Assembly (NCBI GenBank): GCA_963708775.1
Contig: CAVPTI010000011.1
Coordinates: 62,001 to 126,000, forward strand
Length of the DNA stretch: 64,000 nt
Direction: 5' to 3'
Source of the DNA: JAGVSR01 sp963708775
GTDB lineage: Bacteria; Pseudomonadota; Alphaproteobacteria; Rhizobiales; Hyphomicrobiaceae
Shown here: in pieces, positions 27,169 through 35,765 of the stretch
Layout: each line of letters opens with the position of its first letter
Position numbering within the stretch: the stretch's first letter is position 1
Made by a program: the position numbers and the translations under genes
Notes under the pieces: model-generated
Told to the model about the DNA's origin: nothing
The model's input: only the letters and a program-made list of their open reading frames with translations
Databases searched by the model: none

Positions 27169-28953
27169 ATGCGCGTACTTTTCGTTCACCCCAATTATCA
27201 CTCCGGCGGCGCCGAGATCGCGGGCAACTGGCCGCCGGCATGGGTCGCGTATCTGGCGGGCGTGCTGAAGGAGAACGGCTTTCACGACGTGCATTTCATC
27301 GACTCGATGACGCACGACATTGCCGATGATCGACTGCGGGACATGATCGAGGAGTTGCAGCCGGACATCGTTGGCGTGACGGCAATTACGCCATCGATCT
27401 ACAAAGCCGAGAACGTCCTCAAGATGGTGAAGGAGGTCTGTCCGAAGGCCGTGACGCTTCTCGGCGGAATTCACGGCACCTTCATGTATCGCCAGGTTCT
27501 GGCCGAAGCGCCTTACATCGACGCGATTGTCCGCGGTGAAGGCGAAGAAATCATGGTCGAAGTTGCGAAGGCCGTCGATGAGGGCCGCTGGCCCGAGGCG
27601 CGCGCTTCGATCAAGGGGCTTGCCTACATCGTCGATGGGATGGTGATCGCGACGGCTGCGGCTCCGACCGTGAAAGATCTTGATTCCATCAAGGCTGACT
27701 GGAGCATTCTGGATTGGCCGAAGTATCAGTACATTCCGCTGGGCGTGCGGGTCGCCATTCCAAACATGGCGCGGGGATGCCCGTTTACCTGCTCATTCTG
27801 TTCGCAGTGGAAATTCTGGCGCGACTATCGCATTCGCGACCCAAAAGCGGTCGTCGATGAGATCATCGAATTGCGCGATAAACATCAGGTGGGCTTCTTC
27901 ATCCTCGCGGACGAGGAGCCGACGATCAATCGCAAGAAGTTCGTTGCGTTCTGCCAGGAATTGATCGACCGCGACGTCGGGCTGCTCTGGGGCATCAACA
28001 CGCGCGTCACCGACATTCTGCGCGACGAGAAGCTGCTGCCGCTCTACCGGAAGGCGGGTCTCATTCACGTTTCGCTGGGCACGGAAGCCGCCGCGCAGTT
28101 GAAGCTCGATCTGTTCAACAAAGAAACGACAGTCGCGCAGAACAAGAAAGCCGTGCAGCTGCTTCGCGACAACGGGATCGTGGTCGAGGCGCAGTTCATC
28201 GTCGGGCTCGAAAACGAGACGGCGGAGACGCTGGAAGAGACCTATCGCATGGCGTGCGATTGGAAACCGGATCTGGCCAACTGGTCGATGTACACGCCAT
28301 GGCCGTTCTCCGACCTCTTCAAGGAACTCGGCGATAAGGTGGAGGTGTTCGACTACGAGAAGTACAACTTCGTAACGCCGATCATGAAGCCGGATTCGAT
28401 GGATCGCGCGGAGTTGCTGGATCGCGTGATGAACAACTATCGCCGATTTTACATGAAGAAGGCGCTGTTCTCGTATCCCTTTGCGGGCTCGGGCGACCGG
28501 CGGAAGTATCTCTGGGGTTGCCTGAAAGCGTTCCTCAAGGCCGGGTTCGAACGCAAGTTCTATGATCTCGGCAAGGTGGACTACTGGGGTCCGCAGTCGA
28601 AGAAGAAAGTTCATTTCAATTTCGATGCGACACGCGAGCGGGCCAACGACGAGGATGTCGAGTGGCAGGTGACGCACAATCGCAAGGGAAACACCATGCA
28701 CGAAGCTGCGATGGCCATGGCCTGCGGCGGCGGCACGGAGCAGATGGCGGATGACGGGATTGCGCTGCGTGCGTCGGCGCTGCACGGATCGAGCCAGCAA
28801 ATGTGCGATGGCGACGATGCTGCGGCCTGCGGGTCCGATTGTGATTGCAAGGGAGATGACAAGGCGAAGTCCGGTCCGCCGAAGACAACATTCACCGTGG
28901 CCGGCACGAAGCCTGCGCAGATAAAGGTGCCGCATGAGAACGCTGGCGCTTGA
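27169..28953 (+). CDS. bchE: Anaerobic Mg-protoporphyrin IX monomethyl ester cyclase (B12-dependent radical SAM)
   Basis: 594 residues. An N-terminal cobalamin-binding domain (MRVLFVHPNYHSGGAEI..., LLGGIHGTF) is followed by a radical-SAM domain with the cluster motif CPFTCSFC near residue 205. BchE makes ring E using water-derived oxygen in the absence of O2. The C-terminus includes the CGGG seen in other BchE proteins, then an additional tail with clustered cysteines (MCDGDDAAACGSDCDCKG). The start at 27169 has a good ribosome-binding site; an ATG at 27016 in the same frame lies before the terminator and was rejected. It overlaps bchJ by 20 bp. Confidence 0.96.
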   Translation: MRVLFVHPNYHSGGAEIAGNWPPAWVAYLAGVLKENGFHDVHFIDSMTHDIADDRLRDMIEELQPDIVGVTAITPSIYKAENVLKMVKEVCPKAVTLLGGIHGTFMYRQVLAEAPYIDAIVRGEGEEIMVEVAKAVDEGRWPEARASIKGLAYIVDGMVIATAAAPTVKDLDSIKADWSILDWPKYQYIPLGVRVAIPNMARGCPFTCSFCSQWKFWRDYRIRDPKAVVDEIIELRDKHQVGFFILADEEPTINRKKFVAFCQELIDRDVGLLWGINTRVTDILRDEKLLPLYRKAGLIHVSLGTEAAAQLKLDLFNKETTVAQNKKAVQLLRDNGIVVEAQFIVGLENETAETLEETYRMACDWKPDLANWSMYTPWPFSDLFKELGDKVEVFDYEKYNFVTPIMKPDSMDRAELLDRVMNNYRRFYMKKALFSYPFAGSGDRRKYLWGCLKAFLKAGFERKFYDLGKVDYWGPQSKKKVHFNFDATRERANDEDVEWQVTHNRKGNTMHEAAMAMACGGGTEQMADDGIALRASALHGSSQQMCDGDDAAACGSDCDCKGDDKAKSGPPKTTFTVAGTKPAQIKVPHENAGA

Positions 28954-29611
28954 GGCTGCCGCCGAGTGTGCGGATGGCGTTTGTGAGCCGTCCGCACGGA
29001 TCGGGCCGAATGCGATTATTCAGCTGGGGATCGTGGTCGGCGACCGTTTCGGCGAGGACGCGCGGCGGGAGCTGTTTCGGAGCGCCGGCCTGACCGGGTA
29101 CCTCAAGGCCTTGCCGGACGCGATGGTGGATGAAGCCGAGGTCATCGCGCTGCATCGCGCGCTCAGGACCGTTGCCTCGGCTGAACTGTGTCGCGCGGTC
29201 TCGTGGGAGGCGGGGCTGCTGACGGGGGATTACATTCTCGCGAACCGCATACCGAAACCGGCTCAGGTCGTGCTGAAGTTTCTGCCACGGCGGCTGGCAG
29301 CTAAGGCGCTGACCGCCGCGATCGGGAAGCATTCGTGGACGTTCGCCGGGAGTGGGATCTTTCGAGCGATTTCGACCACTCCGCTGGTCCTGCAGATTTC
29401 GGAAAGTCCGCTCTGCCGTGGCGAGCATGCGGCTGACCCGATCTGCGATTACTATTCCGGGACTTTCACGCGGCTGTACCGCAGTCTCGTCGATCCCCGG
29501 ATCACCATCGTTGAGACCGCGTGCGGCGCCGTTGATGGGGGCCCATGCCGTTTCGAAGAAGTGGCTGGGGGGCCACTCGCGCGGGCGGAACCGGGACATC
29601 CTGGCGCTTGA
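28934..29611 (+). CDS. bchJ: BchJ, 4-vinyl reductase-type (V4R) protein
   Basis: 225 residues with a C-terminal V4R domain (FAGSGIFRAI..., ISESPLCRGEHAADPICDYY, ETACGAVDGGPCRFE). BchJ was first proposed as 8-vinyl reductase; later work on other enzymes suggests it is an accessory substrate-binding protein, so the exact role is open. Its start overlaps the end of bchE by 20 bp, and it is the last recognisable bch gene of this unit. Confidence 0.9.
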   Translation: MRTLALEAAAECADGVCEPSARIGPNAIIQLGIVVGDRFGEDARRELFRSAGLTGYLKALPDAMVDEAEVIALHRALRTVASAELCRAVSWEAGLLTGDYILANRIPKPAQVVLKFLPRRLAAKALTAAIGKHSWTFAGSGIFRAISTTPLVLQISESPLCRGEHAADPICDYYSGTFTRLYRSLVDPRITIVETACGAVDGGPCRFEEVAGGPLARAEPGHPGA

Positions 29612-29642
29612 TCCACGGAGTGCGGGCGATTACGCACGGACC

Positions 29643-30513
29643 ATGCAGGATCGAACGCTCATTCCTATCATCTCGTCTGTCGCTCCGTTCGCCGAGGGCC
29701 GGGTGGCGTGGCTCGTCGATATCTGGGGCGTCATTCATAATGGCGTCACGCCTTTCTCTAGCGGCCGCGGAGGCGTGTGCGAAGTTCCGTGAGGCTGGGG
29801 GCACCGTCCTTTTGCTGTCGAATGCCCCGCGGCCGGCGCCCTCGGTGGTGGATCAACTCGATCGCATCGGCGTGCCGCGGTCGGCCTACGACACCATTCT
29901 CACATCCGGCGATGCGTCACGCGAACTGATCATCCGCACTGTCGCGGCGGGGCATGCAATCGGGCACATCGGGCCGGAGCGCGATCTGGGCTTGTTCGAG
30001 GGCGCTGCTTCTCCGGTTCCTCTGCGACAAGCCCAAACGGTTGTTTGCTCCGGGCTCTATGACGACGAGCGCGAGACGCCCGAGACCTACGTTGAGATTC
30101 TGGCGCTGCTGAAGAAGCGGGGGGTGGACATGATCTGCGCCAACCCTGATCTCACGGTGGAGCGCGGCGGGCGGATCATCTACTGCGCGGGGGCGTTGGC
30201 GAAAGCCTACGAGGACATGGGCGGGACCGTCGCCTATGCTGGCAAGCCGTATTTGCCGGTGTACGACCTGGCGTTCGAACGGCTGGCGCAGGTGCGCGGC
30301 GCGGCGATTGATCGGGCGCAGGTTTTGGCGATCGGTGACGGCATCGGCACGGACATCGCGGGTGCTGCGGCGGCCGGAATCGACGCCATTTACGTTGCCA
30401 GCGGTGTGCATGCAGGTCCTGGCGGCTGCATCAGCTCCGAGACGGTCGCCGAGATTTTCGCCGACGTCGCGGAAAAGCCCATCGCGGCAATGAATGGTCT
30501 CGCCTGGACCTGA
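29643..30513 (+). CDS. HAD superfamily class IIA sugar-phosphatase-like hydrolase, apparent frameshift
   Basis: The gene begins MQDRTLIPIISSVAPFAEG with the HAD nucleophile motif VDIWGVIHNG, then loses its frame near 29753-29766. From there AAAEACAKFREAGG, LLSNAPRP and the rest continue in the next frame to 30513, including ICANPDLTVERGG, GKPYLPVYDLAFER and AIGDGIGTDIAGA. The span is 290 codons plus 1, so one base looks extra. The family (TIGR01459, NagD-related) dephosphorylates small substrates; the substrate is unknown. It lies 31 bp after bchJ and may be co-transcribed. Probably a sequencing insertion. Confidence 0.82.
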
Positions 30514-30520
30514 CAAGCGG

Positions 30521-31693
30521 TCAGCTTCGGACGGGCACGAGTTCGAACTGGTGCACATCGGTGCGGCCAAGCGCGAAGGCGCCGGCGCACATGGCGAGAT
30601 ATAATCGCCAGCCGCGCAAGAAACCTTCTTCGTAGCCGAGCGCGCGAATTTCCGGCAGGGCCGCATCGAAGCGTTGCAGCCATTCGCGGCACGTGCGGGC
30701 GTAGCACTGGCCGAATGAAAACACGTCTTGCACGCCAAGACCGGCGCGTTCGGCTTCCTGCTTGAAGCGCGAGACGGACGGCAGCATCCCGCCGGGGAAA
30801 ATGTGGTGGCGGATGTAGTCGCTGGAGGTGCGGTAGCTGGGGAACAACTGCTCGCTGATGCTGATGGTCTGGACGACGGCGACGCCGTTCGATGTCAGGC
30901 GTTCGCGAACGGTCTGGAAGTAGGTCGGCCAATAGCGCTCGCCGACGGCTTCAAACATCTCGATCGAGACGATGGATGAGAAGGTGCCGCCCTGTTTGCG
31001 GTAGTCCTGCAGCTTGATGTCGGCAGCTTTGCCGACCCGCTCGGTCGCGTAGGCGTGCTGGCGCGGAGAGATCGTGAGCGCGGTGACATCGTGGCCCTGC
31101 TGGACGGCTGCTTCCGTGAAGCCGCCCCAGCCGCAGCCGATTTCAAGTACGCTGCCGCGATTGCCGCCGATGCGCTCGAGAATGCGCGCGTATTTGGCTT
31201 TCTGAGCGCTTTCCAGATCAGAGCCGGTTTGGCCGAAGATTGCGCTGGAGTAGGTCATGGTGGGGTCGAGCCAGCGTGAATAGAAGTCGTTGCCGACATC
31301 ATAGTGGGCCATGATGTTTCGCTGCGAGCCCTTGACGGAATTGCGGCGGAACACCCATTCGAGCACGACGGAGCGAATGCGGTGCAGGAACGAGCCCCAG
31401 GCGAGGCGGCCGAGCCCATCCATGTTGAGCATCAGAACCGTCAGCAAGTTTTCCAGATCAGGGCTTTCCCACCAGCCGGCCATGTAGGCATTGCCGAGGC
31501 CGATGTCGCCTTCTGCAAGCGCGGCGTTGATGGTGCGCCAGTCCTTGATGTGAATGATGCCGTGCGGACCGGAGTTGGGGCCGGAGAACGTGCGTTCGAC
31601 ACCCTCTGGTGTGATGACGGTCAGGGTACCGAACCGCGTGGCACTTTCCAGCACGCGAAGGGCTTTCTGGCCGAGATAGGGTATCGTCGTCAT
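30521..31693 (-). CDS. Cyclopropane-fatty-acyl-phospholipid synthase family methyltransferase
   Basis: 390 residues. The CFA synthase layout is clear: an N-terminal lipid-binding region, HYDVGNDFYSRWLDPTMTYSSA at about 130-150, the SAM motif VLEIGCGWGGFTEAA near 185, and YIRHHIFPGGMLPS in the substrate region. Such enzymes add a methyl or methylene group from SAM to double bonds of membrane acyl chains. It is the last gene of a three-gene minus-strand operon with ATGA overlaps (31690-31693). Confidence 0.9.
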   Translation of the reverse strand: MTTIPYLGQKALRVLESATRFGTLTVITPEGVERTFSGPNSGPHGIIHIKDWRTINAALAEGDIGLGNAYMAGWWESPDLENLLTVLMLNMDGLGRLAWGSFLHRIRSVVLEWVFRRNSVKGSQRNIMAHYDVGNDFYSRWLDPTMTYSSAIFGQTGSDLESAQKAKYARILERIGGNRGSVLEIGCGWGGFTEAAVQQGHDVTALTISPRQHAYATERVGKAADIKLQDYRKQGGTFSSIVSIEMFEAVGERYWPTYFQTVRERLTSNGVAVVQTISISEQLFPSYRTSSDYIRHHIFPGGMLPSVSRFKQEAERAGLGVQDVFSFGQCYARTCREWLQRFDAALPEIRALGYEEGFLRGWRLYLAMCAGAFALGRTDVHQFELVPVRS

Positions 31694-32517
31694 GTCTGCT
31701 CCGGAGTGATCGTCGTTGCCGGACCGCCGAACGAGGATGTTACGAGCGGGCCGGGGGGTGTGGGCTTTGAGAAGATCTTGTGGCCGCGCATGTACAGGCG
31801 CGCGGCGTGGTAATGGATCAGCAGCACGACCTGCAGCGTCGGGAAGGGATGGCGCAGGAAGCTTTTGAAAAGCGTGCGCGAGGTGAGCGTGGACAGGCGA
31901 CCGCCGATGGTTGCGGTCAGCGCGCGGGCGCCTTCGCGGTAGAGATCGATGCGAATGGATACGCGGTCCGGCTTCTCGATGAAGCGAAAGCGGTATTCGC
32001 CGTCGGTGGGGAAGAACGGCGAGACGTGGAAAACTTTCTCGGCGACGATCTCTTCGTCAGAGCTGATGGGGCTGCCATCAGGCTTTCGGCACAGATAGCA
32101 GTGGCGCTCGCCGAAGGTGTTGTTGACCTCGGCGAGGACGGCGGCGAGAGCGCCGGAGCGATCGTGGCAGAGCCAGAAGCTGACCGGGTTGAAGCCGAAG
32201 CCGAGCACGCGGGGCAGTGTCACAAGCGTGATTTCGCCTTCAGGCAGCGTGGCTCCGACACTTGCGAAGGCGGTGCGCAGCCAATCGCCAAAATCATTGC
32301 CGCCGTTGCCATAGTCGCGGTCGTTGAGCGCAAAAAGGCCCCAGCCATTGCGAGCGAGAAAGCGGCGCTTCAACTCAGGAAGGGCATCCACGGGGACGTG
32401 GAGATAGGTGAGGTTGTGCGCCAGCGTGTACGGCTTCGGCGAGAAGCGCGCGTGCGTGATACGCGCTTCGAGAAGTCCGCGCTCGATCGGTGTGTTTTTG
32501 TTGGTGGCGGCCATCAT
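31690..32517 (-). CDS. DUF1365 family protein
   Basis: About 275 residues. DUF1365 segments are visible: LEARITHARFSPKPYTLAHN near the start, LTYLHVPVD, LPRVLGFGFNPVSFWLCHD, and EKVFHVSPFFP. The family is nearly always found beside a CFA-type synthase and an FAD oxidoreductase, and the Rhodobacter sphaeroides relative belongs to the singlet-oxygen RpoE/ChrR regulon. Biochemical role is unsettled. ATG 32517 overlaps the preceding stop (ATGA); ATG 32523 is an alternative start. Confidence 0.88.
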   Translation of the reverse strand: MMAATNKNTPIERGLLEARITHARFSPKPYTLAHNLTYLHVPVDALPELKRRFLARNGWGLFALNDRDYGNGGNDFGDWLRTAFASVGATLPEGEITLVTLPRVLGFGFNPVSFWLCHDRSGALAAVLAEVNNTFGERHCYLCRKPDGSPISSDEEIVAEKVFHVSPFFPTDGEYRFRFIEKPDRVSIRIDLYREGARALTATIGGRLSTLTSRTLFKSFLRHPFPTLQVVLLIHYHAARLYMRGHKIFSKPTPPGPLVTSSFGGPATTITPEQT

Positions 32518-33767
32518 GCCCATGGGATCGGCACTTTCTTGGCTTCCGCGATGCGAACAGCGCTCCACAATCCATCTTCGTGGAAGCCGTTGCGCTGCCA
32601 GGCGCCACAGAACCACAGGCCGCGCTTGCCTTGGATGGCGGGGATCTCGACTTGCGCGGCGACGGCTTCGCGCGAGAACACCGGATGGCGGAAGATGTGG
32701 CGGTCGATCACTTTGGATGGATCGATTTCGCGATCAGGGTTCAAGCTGACGAAGACGTCCTCGCCCGGAAGCGATTGCAACTTGTTCATCCAGTAGGTGA
32801 CGGAAACGTCGCTGCCGTCATCAGCGCCGTTGGACGCATAGACCCAGCTTGCCCAGGCAGCCTTGGCATTTGGCATCAGGCGCGCGTCAGTGTGGAGCAC
32901 GCCTTCGTTGTCGCGAAATTTGAACTGGCCGAGGATGCGGCGTTCTTCGGGTGTCGGATCGGCGAGCATGGCGAGCGACGCATCGGCATGCGCGGCGAGC
33001 ACCACCTCGTCAAAGCGATCCGTCTCCCCCGTGGCCGTCACGACTTCAAACCCACCTTGCGACGCGCGAACCTGCCCGACAGTATGGCCGGTACGGACCC
33101 GTGAGCCGAGGCTCTCGGTGATGCGCCGGACATATTGTTCGCTGCCCCCATCGACAGTCCGCCATTGATGATGCCCATTGACGGACAAAAGTCCATGGTT
33201 CTGAAAAAAGCGGACAAACGTCTTGGCCGGGAAGGCCAGCATGTCGCGGGGCGGCGTGCTCCAAATCGCCGCGCCCATCGGTACCAGAAAGCGATCCTTG
33301 AACCATTCGCCGGGGGCGAGGCGGTCGATGAATTCGGCGAGCGTCGGGTCGCCCGGCTCTTCGAGCACGAGTTTGGCGGAGCGGAAAAACCGCATGATGT
33401 CGGCCAGCATGCGAAGATAGCGAGGGGAGACCATGTTCTTCTTCTGCGCGAATATGCCCTCAAGCGAACTGGCGCAAAATTCAAGCTCGCCGTCGCCGTA
33501 GCGGACGCCGAACGACATATCGCTGGGCTTCGTGGGTACGGAAAGCGCGGCGAAGAGTTTCGTGAGGAGCGGGTAATTCACTTCGTTGTAGACGATGAAG
33601 CCGGTGTCGACGGGCAGCGCACCAGCGGCGCGGGGAATCTCGATCGTTCGGGAATGGCCGCCAGGACGCGTTTCGCTTTCGAACAGCACCACGTCATGGG
33701 AGCCACTCAACATGTGGGCGCACGACAGCCCCGAGATCCCGGCTCCGACAACGGCTATTCGCGTCAC
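32514..33767 (-). CDS. FAD-dependent oxidoreductase (amine-oxidase-like) of the DUF1365/CFA locus
   Basis: 417 residues. It starts with the dinucleotide-binding motif IAVVGAGISGLSCAHML and the GGHSRTIE FAD segment, and ends with GLWFCGAWQRNGFHEDG near residue 390. The family is annotated as NAD/FAD-binding or amine oxidase-like and is the constant partner of DUF1365 and CFA-type enzymes, which points to desaturation or oxidation of acyl chains. First gene of the minus-strand operon, divergent from the DUF1295 gene. Confidence 0.88.
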   Translation of the reverse strand: MTRIAVVGAGISGLSCAHMLSGSHDVVLFESETRPGGHSRTIEIPRAAGALPVDTGFIVYNEVNYPLLTKLFAALSVPTKPSDMSFGVRYGDGELEFCASSLEGIFAQKKNMVSPRYLRMLADIMRFFRSAKLVLEEPGDPTLAEFIDRLAPGEWFKDRFLVPMGAAIWSTPPRDMLAFPAKTFVRFFQNHGLLSVNGHHQWRTVDGGSEQYVRRITESLGSRVRTGHTVGQVRASQGGFEVVTATGETDRFDEVVLAAHADASLAMLADPTPEERRILGQFKFRDNEGVLHTDARLMPNAKAAWASWVYASNGADDGSDVSVTYWMNKLQSLPGEDVFVSLNPDREIDPSKVIDRHIFRHPVFSREAVAAQVEIPAIQGKRGLWFCGAWQRNGFHEDGLWSAVRIAEAKKVPIPWA

Positions 33768-33844
33768 AGTGTTTGTTCCCCACCCACGTTATGTTGATCT
33801 ACGAAATCAGTCTGACAATGGTTCACGACGATCCGTTCGGCGGG

Positions 33845-33889
33845 TGAACGCGTTCAAAGTTCGGATGAAAAACAGAAAAGTGTTCAAAG
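33845..33889. promoter_or_regulatory. Palindrome and direct repeat in the divergent promoter region of the lipid locus
   Basis: The 123-bp gap 33768-33890 separates the FAD oxidoreductase operon from the DUF1295 gene. It holds a perfect 12-bp palindrome TGAACGCGTTCA (33845-33856) and two copies of GTTCAAAG (33852-33859 and 33882-33889) exactly 30 bp apart. This could be an operator for a dimeric regulator; none is identified. Confidence 0.4.
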
Positions 33890-33890
33890 C

Positions 33891-34676
33891 TTGGATTTCC
33901 TGATCGCGCTGGCCGGAAGTTTCGCAGTCCTCTCGCTGATGATGGCGATCGGGTTCATCATTGCCATGCGCAGCGGCAATGGTGGCTGGGCCGACACGAT
34001 CTGGACTTTCGGGGTCGGATTGGCGGGACTGACTGCGATCTTCATTCTCGGTGGACCAGAGCCCGGTCCCCGGCACTGGCTGGCAGCAGGTCTGGCCGCG
34101 CTGTGGTCTTTAAGGCTCGGTGTGTACCTGTTCGGGCGGACGCAGGGCAAGGCCGAAGATGCGCGCTACGCCGACCTGCGACGGGAGTGGGGCGAGGCGC
34201 ATCCGCGCCGGTTATTCTGGTTCTTGCAGGCGCAGGCTGTCGCAGGCTTGCCGCTCGTGGGAGCGATGGCCTTGGCGGCGAACCGTCCGGGTCCGATCGA
34301 CATGTTCGACATTGTCGGGGCCGCCGTGCTCCTGACGGGCGTGGTCGGGACCGGTGTTTCAGACTGGCAATTGGCTCGGTTCAAAGCGGATCCGCGAAAC
34401 AAGGGCCGCGTGTGCGACGTGGGGCTCTGGAGCCTTTCCCGACATCCGAACTATTTCTTCGAGTGGCTGTCGTGGTGTGCATGGCCGATCATCGCCTTCG
34501 ACATCGTGAGCTATCCGATCGGGCTGTTGGCAGTGCTGGCGCCGGCGCTGATGTACCACCTCCTGGCGCATGTTTCAGGCGTGCCGCCGCTGGAGGCGCA
34601 CATGGAGCGATCGCGGCCGGAAGCGTTCGCCGCCTACAAGGCCCGGGTGCCAGTGTTCTTTCCGAAGCTGTTCTAG
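33891..34676 (+). CDS. DUF1295 (steroid 5-alpha-reductase-like) membrane protein
   Basis: 261 residues, about six membrane segments, with the DUF1295 signature GLWSLSRHPNYFFEW near residue 180 and PPLEAHMERSRPEAFAAYK near the end. The fold is that of isoprenylcysteine methyltransferase and steroid reductases, which bind SAM or NADPH at the membrane face. The start is TTG at 33891, the only plausible start in this frame, with a weak ribosome-binding site. It is adjacent to two CFA-like methyltransferases, suggesting a lipid substrate. Confidence 0.82.
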   Translation: MDFLIALAGSFAVLSLMMAIGFIIAMRSGNGGWADTIWTFGVGLAGLTAIFILGGPEPGPRHWLAAGLAALWSLRLGVYLFGRTQGKAEDARYADLRREWGEAHPRRLFWFLQAQAVAGLPLVGAMALAANRPGPIDMFDIVGAAVLLTGVVGTGVSDWQLARFKADPRNKGRVCDVGLWSLSRHPNYFFEWLSWCAWPIIAFDIVSYPIGLLAVLAPALMYHLLAHVSGVPPLEAHMERSRPEAFAAYKARVPVFFPKLF

Positions 34677-34718
34677 GTCATGCGGCCGTAAAGGGGCCGC
34701 TCTCGCGGGAGACTTTCG

Positions 34719-35759
34719 ATGACCATCATGCCGGTGCCGTTGATCACAGGTGCCATCCGCACATTCGAAAGCCTGACAGTGCCGGACAGTCTGCTGCGGT
34801 TCGGCATACAATCCTTGATCGGGACACGCGAGCGGTCACTCAGGCCTGACCCCGAGATTGATCGGGCCTTCGCGGAAGACATGCGGCGGCGAGCCATCGC
34901 GCTGCACACGGATGCGGCGAACGAGCAGCATTACGAGCTTCCGCAGGAGTTCTTCGGGCTGACGCTTGGGCCGCATCGGAAGTACTCATGCTGCTACTAC
35001 GCAACGGGCAATGAGACGCTGGAGGAGGCGGAAGAGGCGGCGTTGACCATTACGGCGGATCGCGCCGGGCTGGCCGACGGACAGCGGATCCTGGAACTGG
35101 GATGCGGGTGGGGATCACTGACACTGTTCATGGCCGCGCGGTATCCGAATGCGTCGATCACGGCGGTTTCGAATTCGGCCAGTCAGCGGCGGTACATTGA
35201 ACAAACGGCGCGGGCGCGGGGTCTTTCGAACGTGCGCGTCATCACGTGTGACATGAATGCGTTTTCGCCCGAGGGGGCGTTCGATCGTGTCGTGTCCGTC
35301 GAGATGTTCGAGCACATTTCGAATTGGGACGCGCTGTTGTCGAAGGTTCGCGGTGCGCTCGCCCCGGACGGGCGGCTCTTCATTCATGTTTTTTCGCACC
35401 GCGGGACGCCCTACCGCTTCGATCACACGGACCCCACCGATTGGATCGGCCAGCACTTCTTCACGGGCGGGATCATGCCGAGCGACGGTCTTTTTCGGCA
35501 GTTCTCCAATCTTGTGGAGGTCGAGGAGGAGTGGCGTTGGAGTGGGACGCATTACTCACGCACAGCGACGCAATGGATTGAAAATTTCGACCGCAATCAG
35601 AGTGAGATCGATCCGATCCTGCGCAGGGTCTATGGGCCGAAGGCGGCGCTATGGAAAAGGCGTTGGCGGTTGTTTTATCTAGCGACCGAGGGCCTCTTCG
35701 GTCACGCCAACGGGGAGGAATGGGGCGTGAAGCACTATCGCCTGCGCCCGGTTCGCTAG
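34719..35759 (+). CDS. Second CFA-synthase-like SAM methyltransferase
   Basis: 346 residues. The SAM motif ILELGCGWGSLTLFMA is near residue 126 and HYELPQEFFGLTLGPHRKYSCCYY corresponds to the CFA synthase acyl-binding region, though split from that of the gene at 30521. The tail (FYLATEGLFGHANGEEWG) is CFA-like. It probably methylates an unsaturated acyl chain or its product. It follows the DUF1295 gene by 42 bp and converges on the DUF2177 gene with a 6-bp gap. Confidence 0.85.
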   Translation: MTIMPVPLITGAIRTFESLTVPDSLLRFGIQSLIGTRERSLRPDPEIDRAFAEDMRRRAIALHTDAANEQHYELPQEFFGLTLGPHRKYSCCYYATGNETLEEAEEAALTITADRAGLADGQRILELGCGWGSLTLFMAARYPNASITAVSNSASQRRYIEQTARARGLSNVRVITCDMNAFSPEGAFDRVVSVEMFEHISNWDALLSKVRGALAPDGRLFIHVFSHRGTPYRFDHTDPTDWIGQHFFTGGIMPSDGLFRQFSNLVEVEEEWRWSGTHYSRTATQWIENFDRNQSEIDPILRRVYGPKAALWKRRWRLFYLATEGLFGHANGEEWGVKHYRLRPVR

Positions 35760-35765
35760 GCTGCA

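Noticed and set aside
33825..33860. ECF (RpoE/ChrR-type) promoter before the lipid genes
   Set aside because: A GATCC sequence is present but no matching -10 element at the right distance, on either strand.
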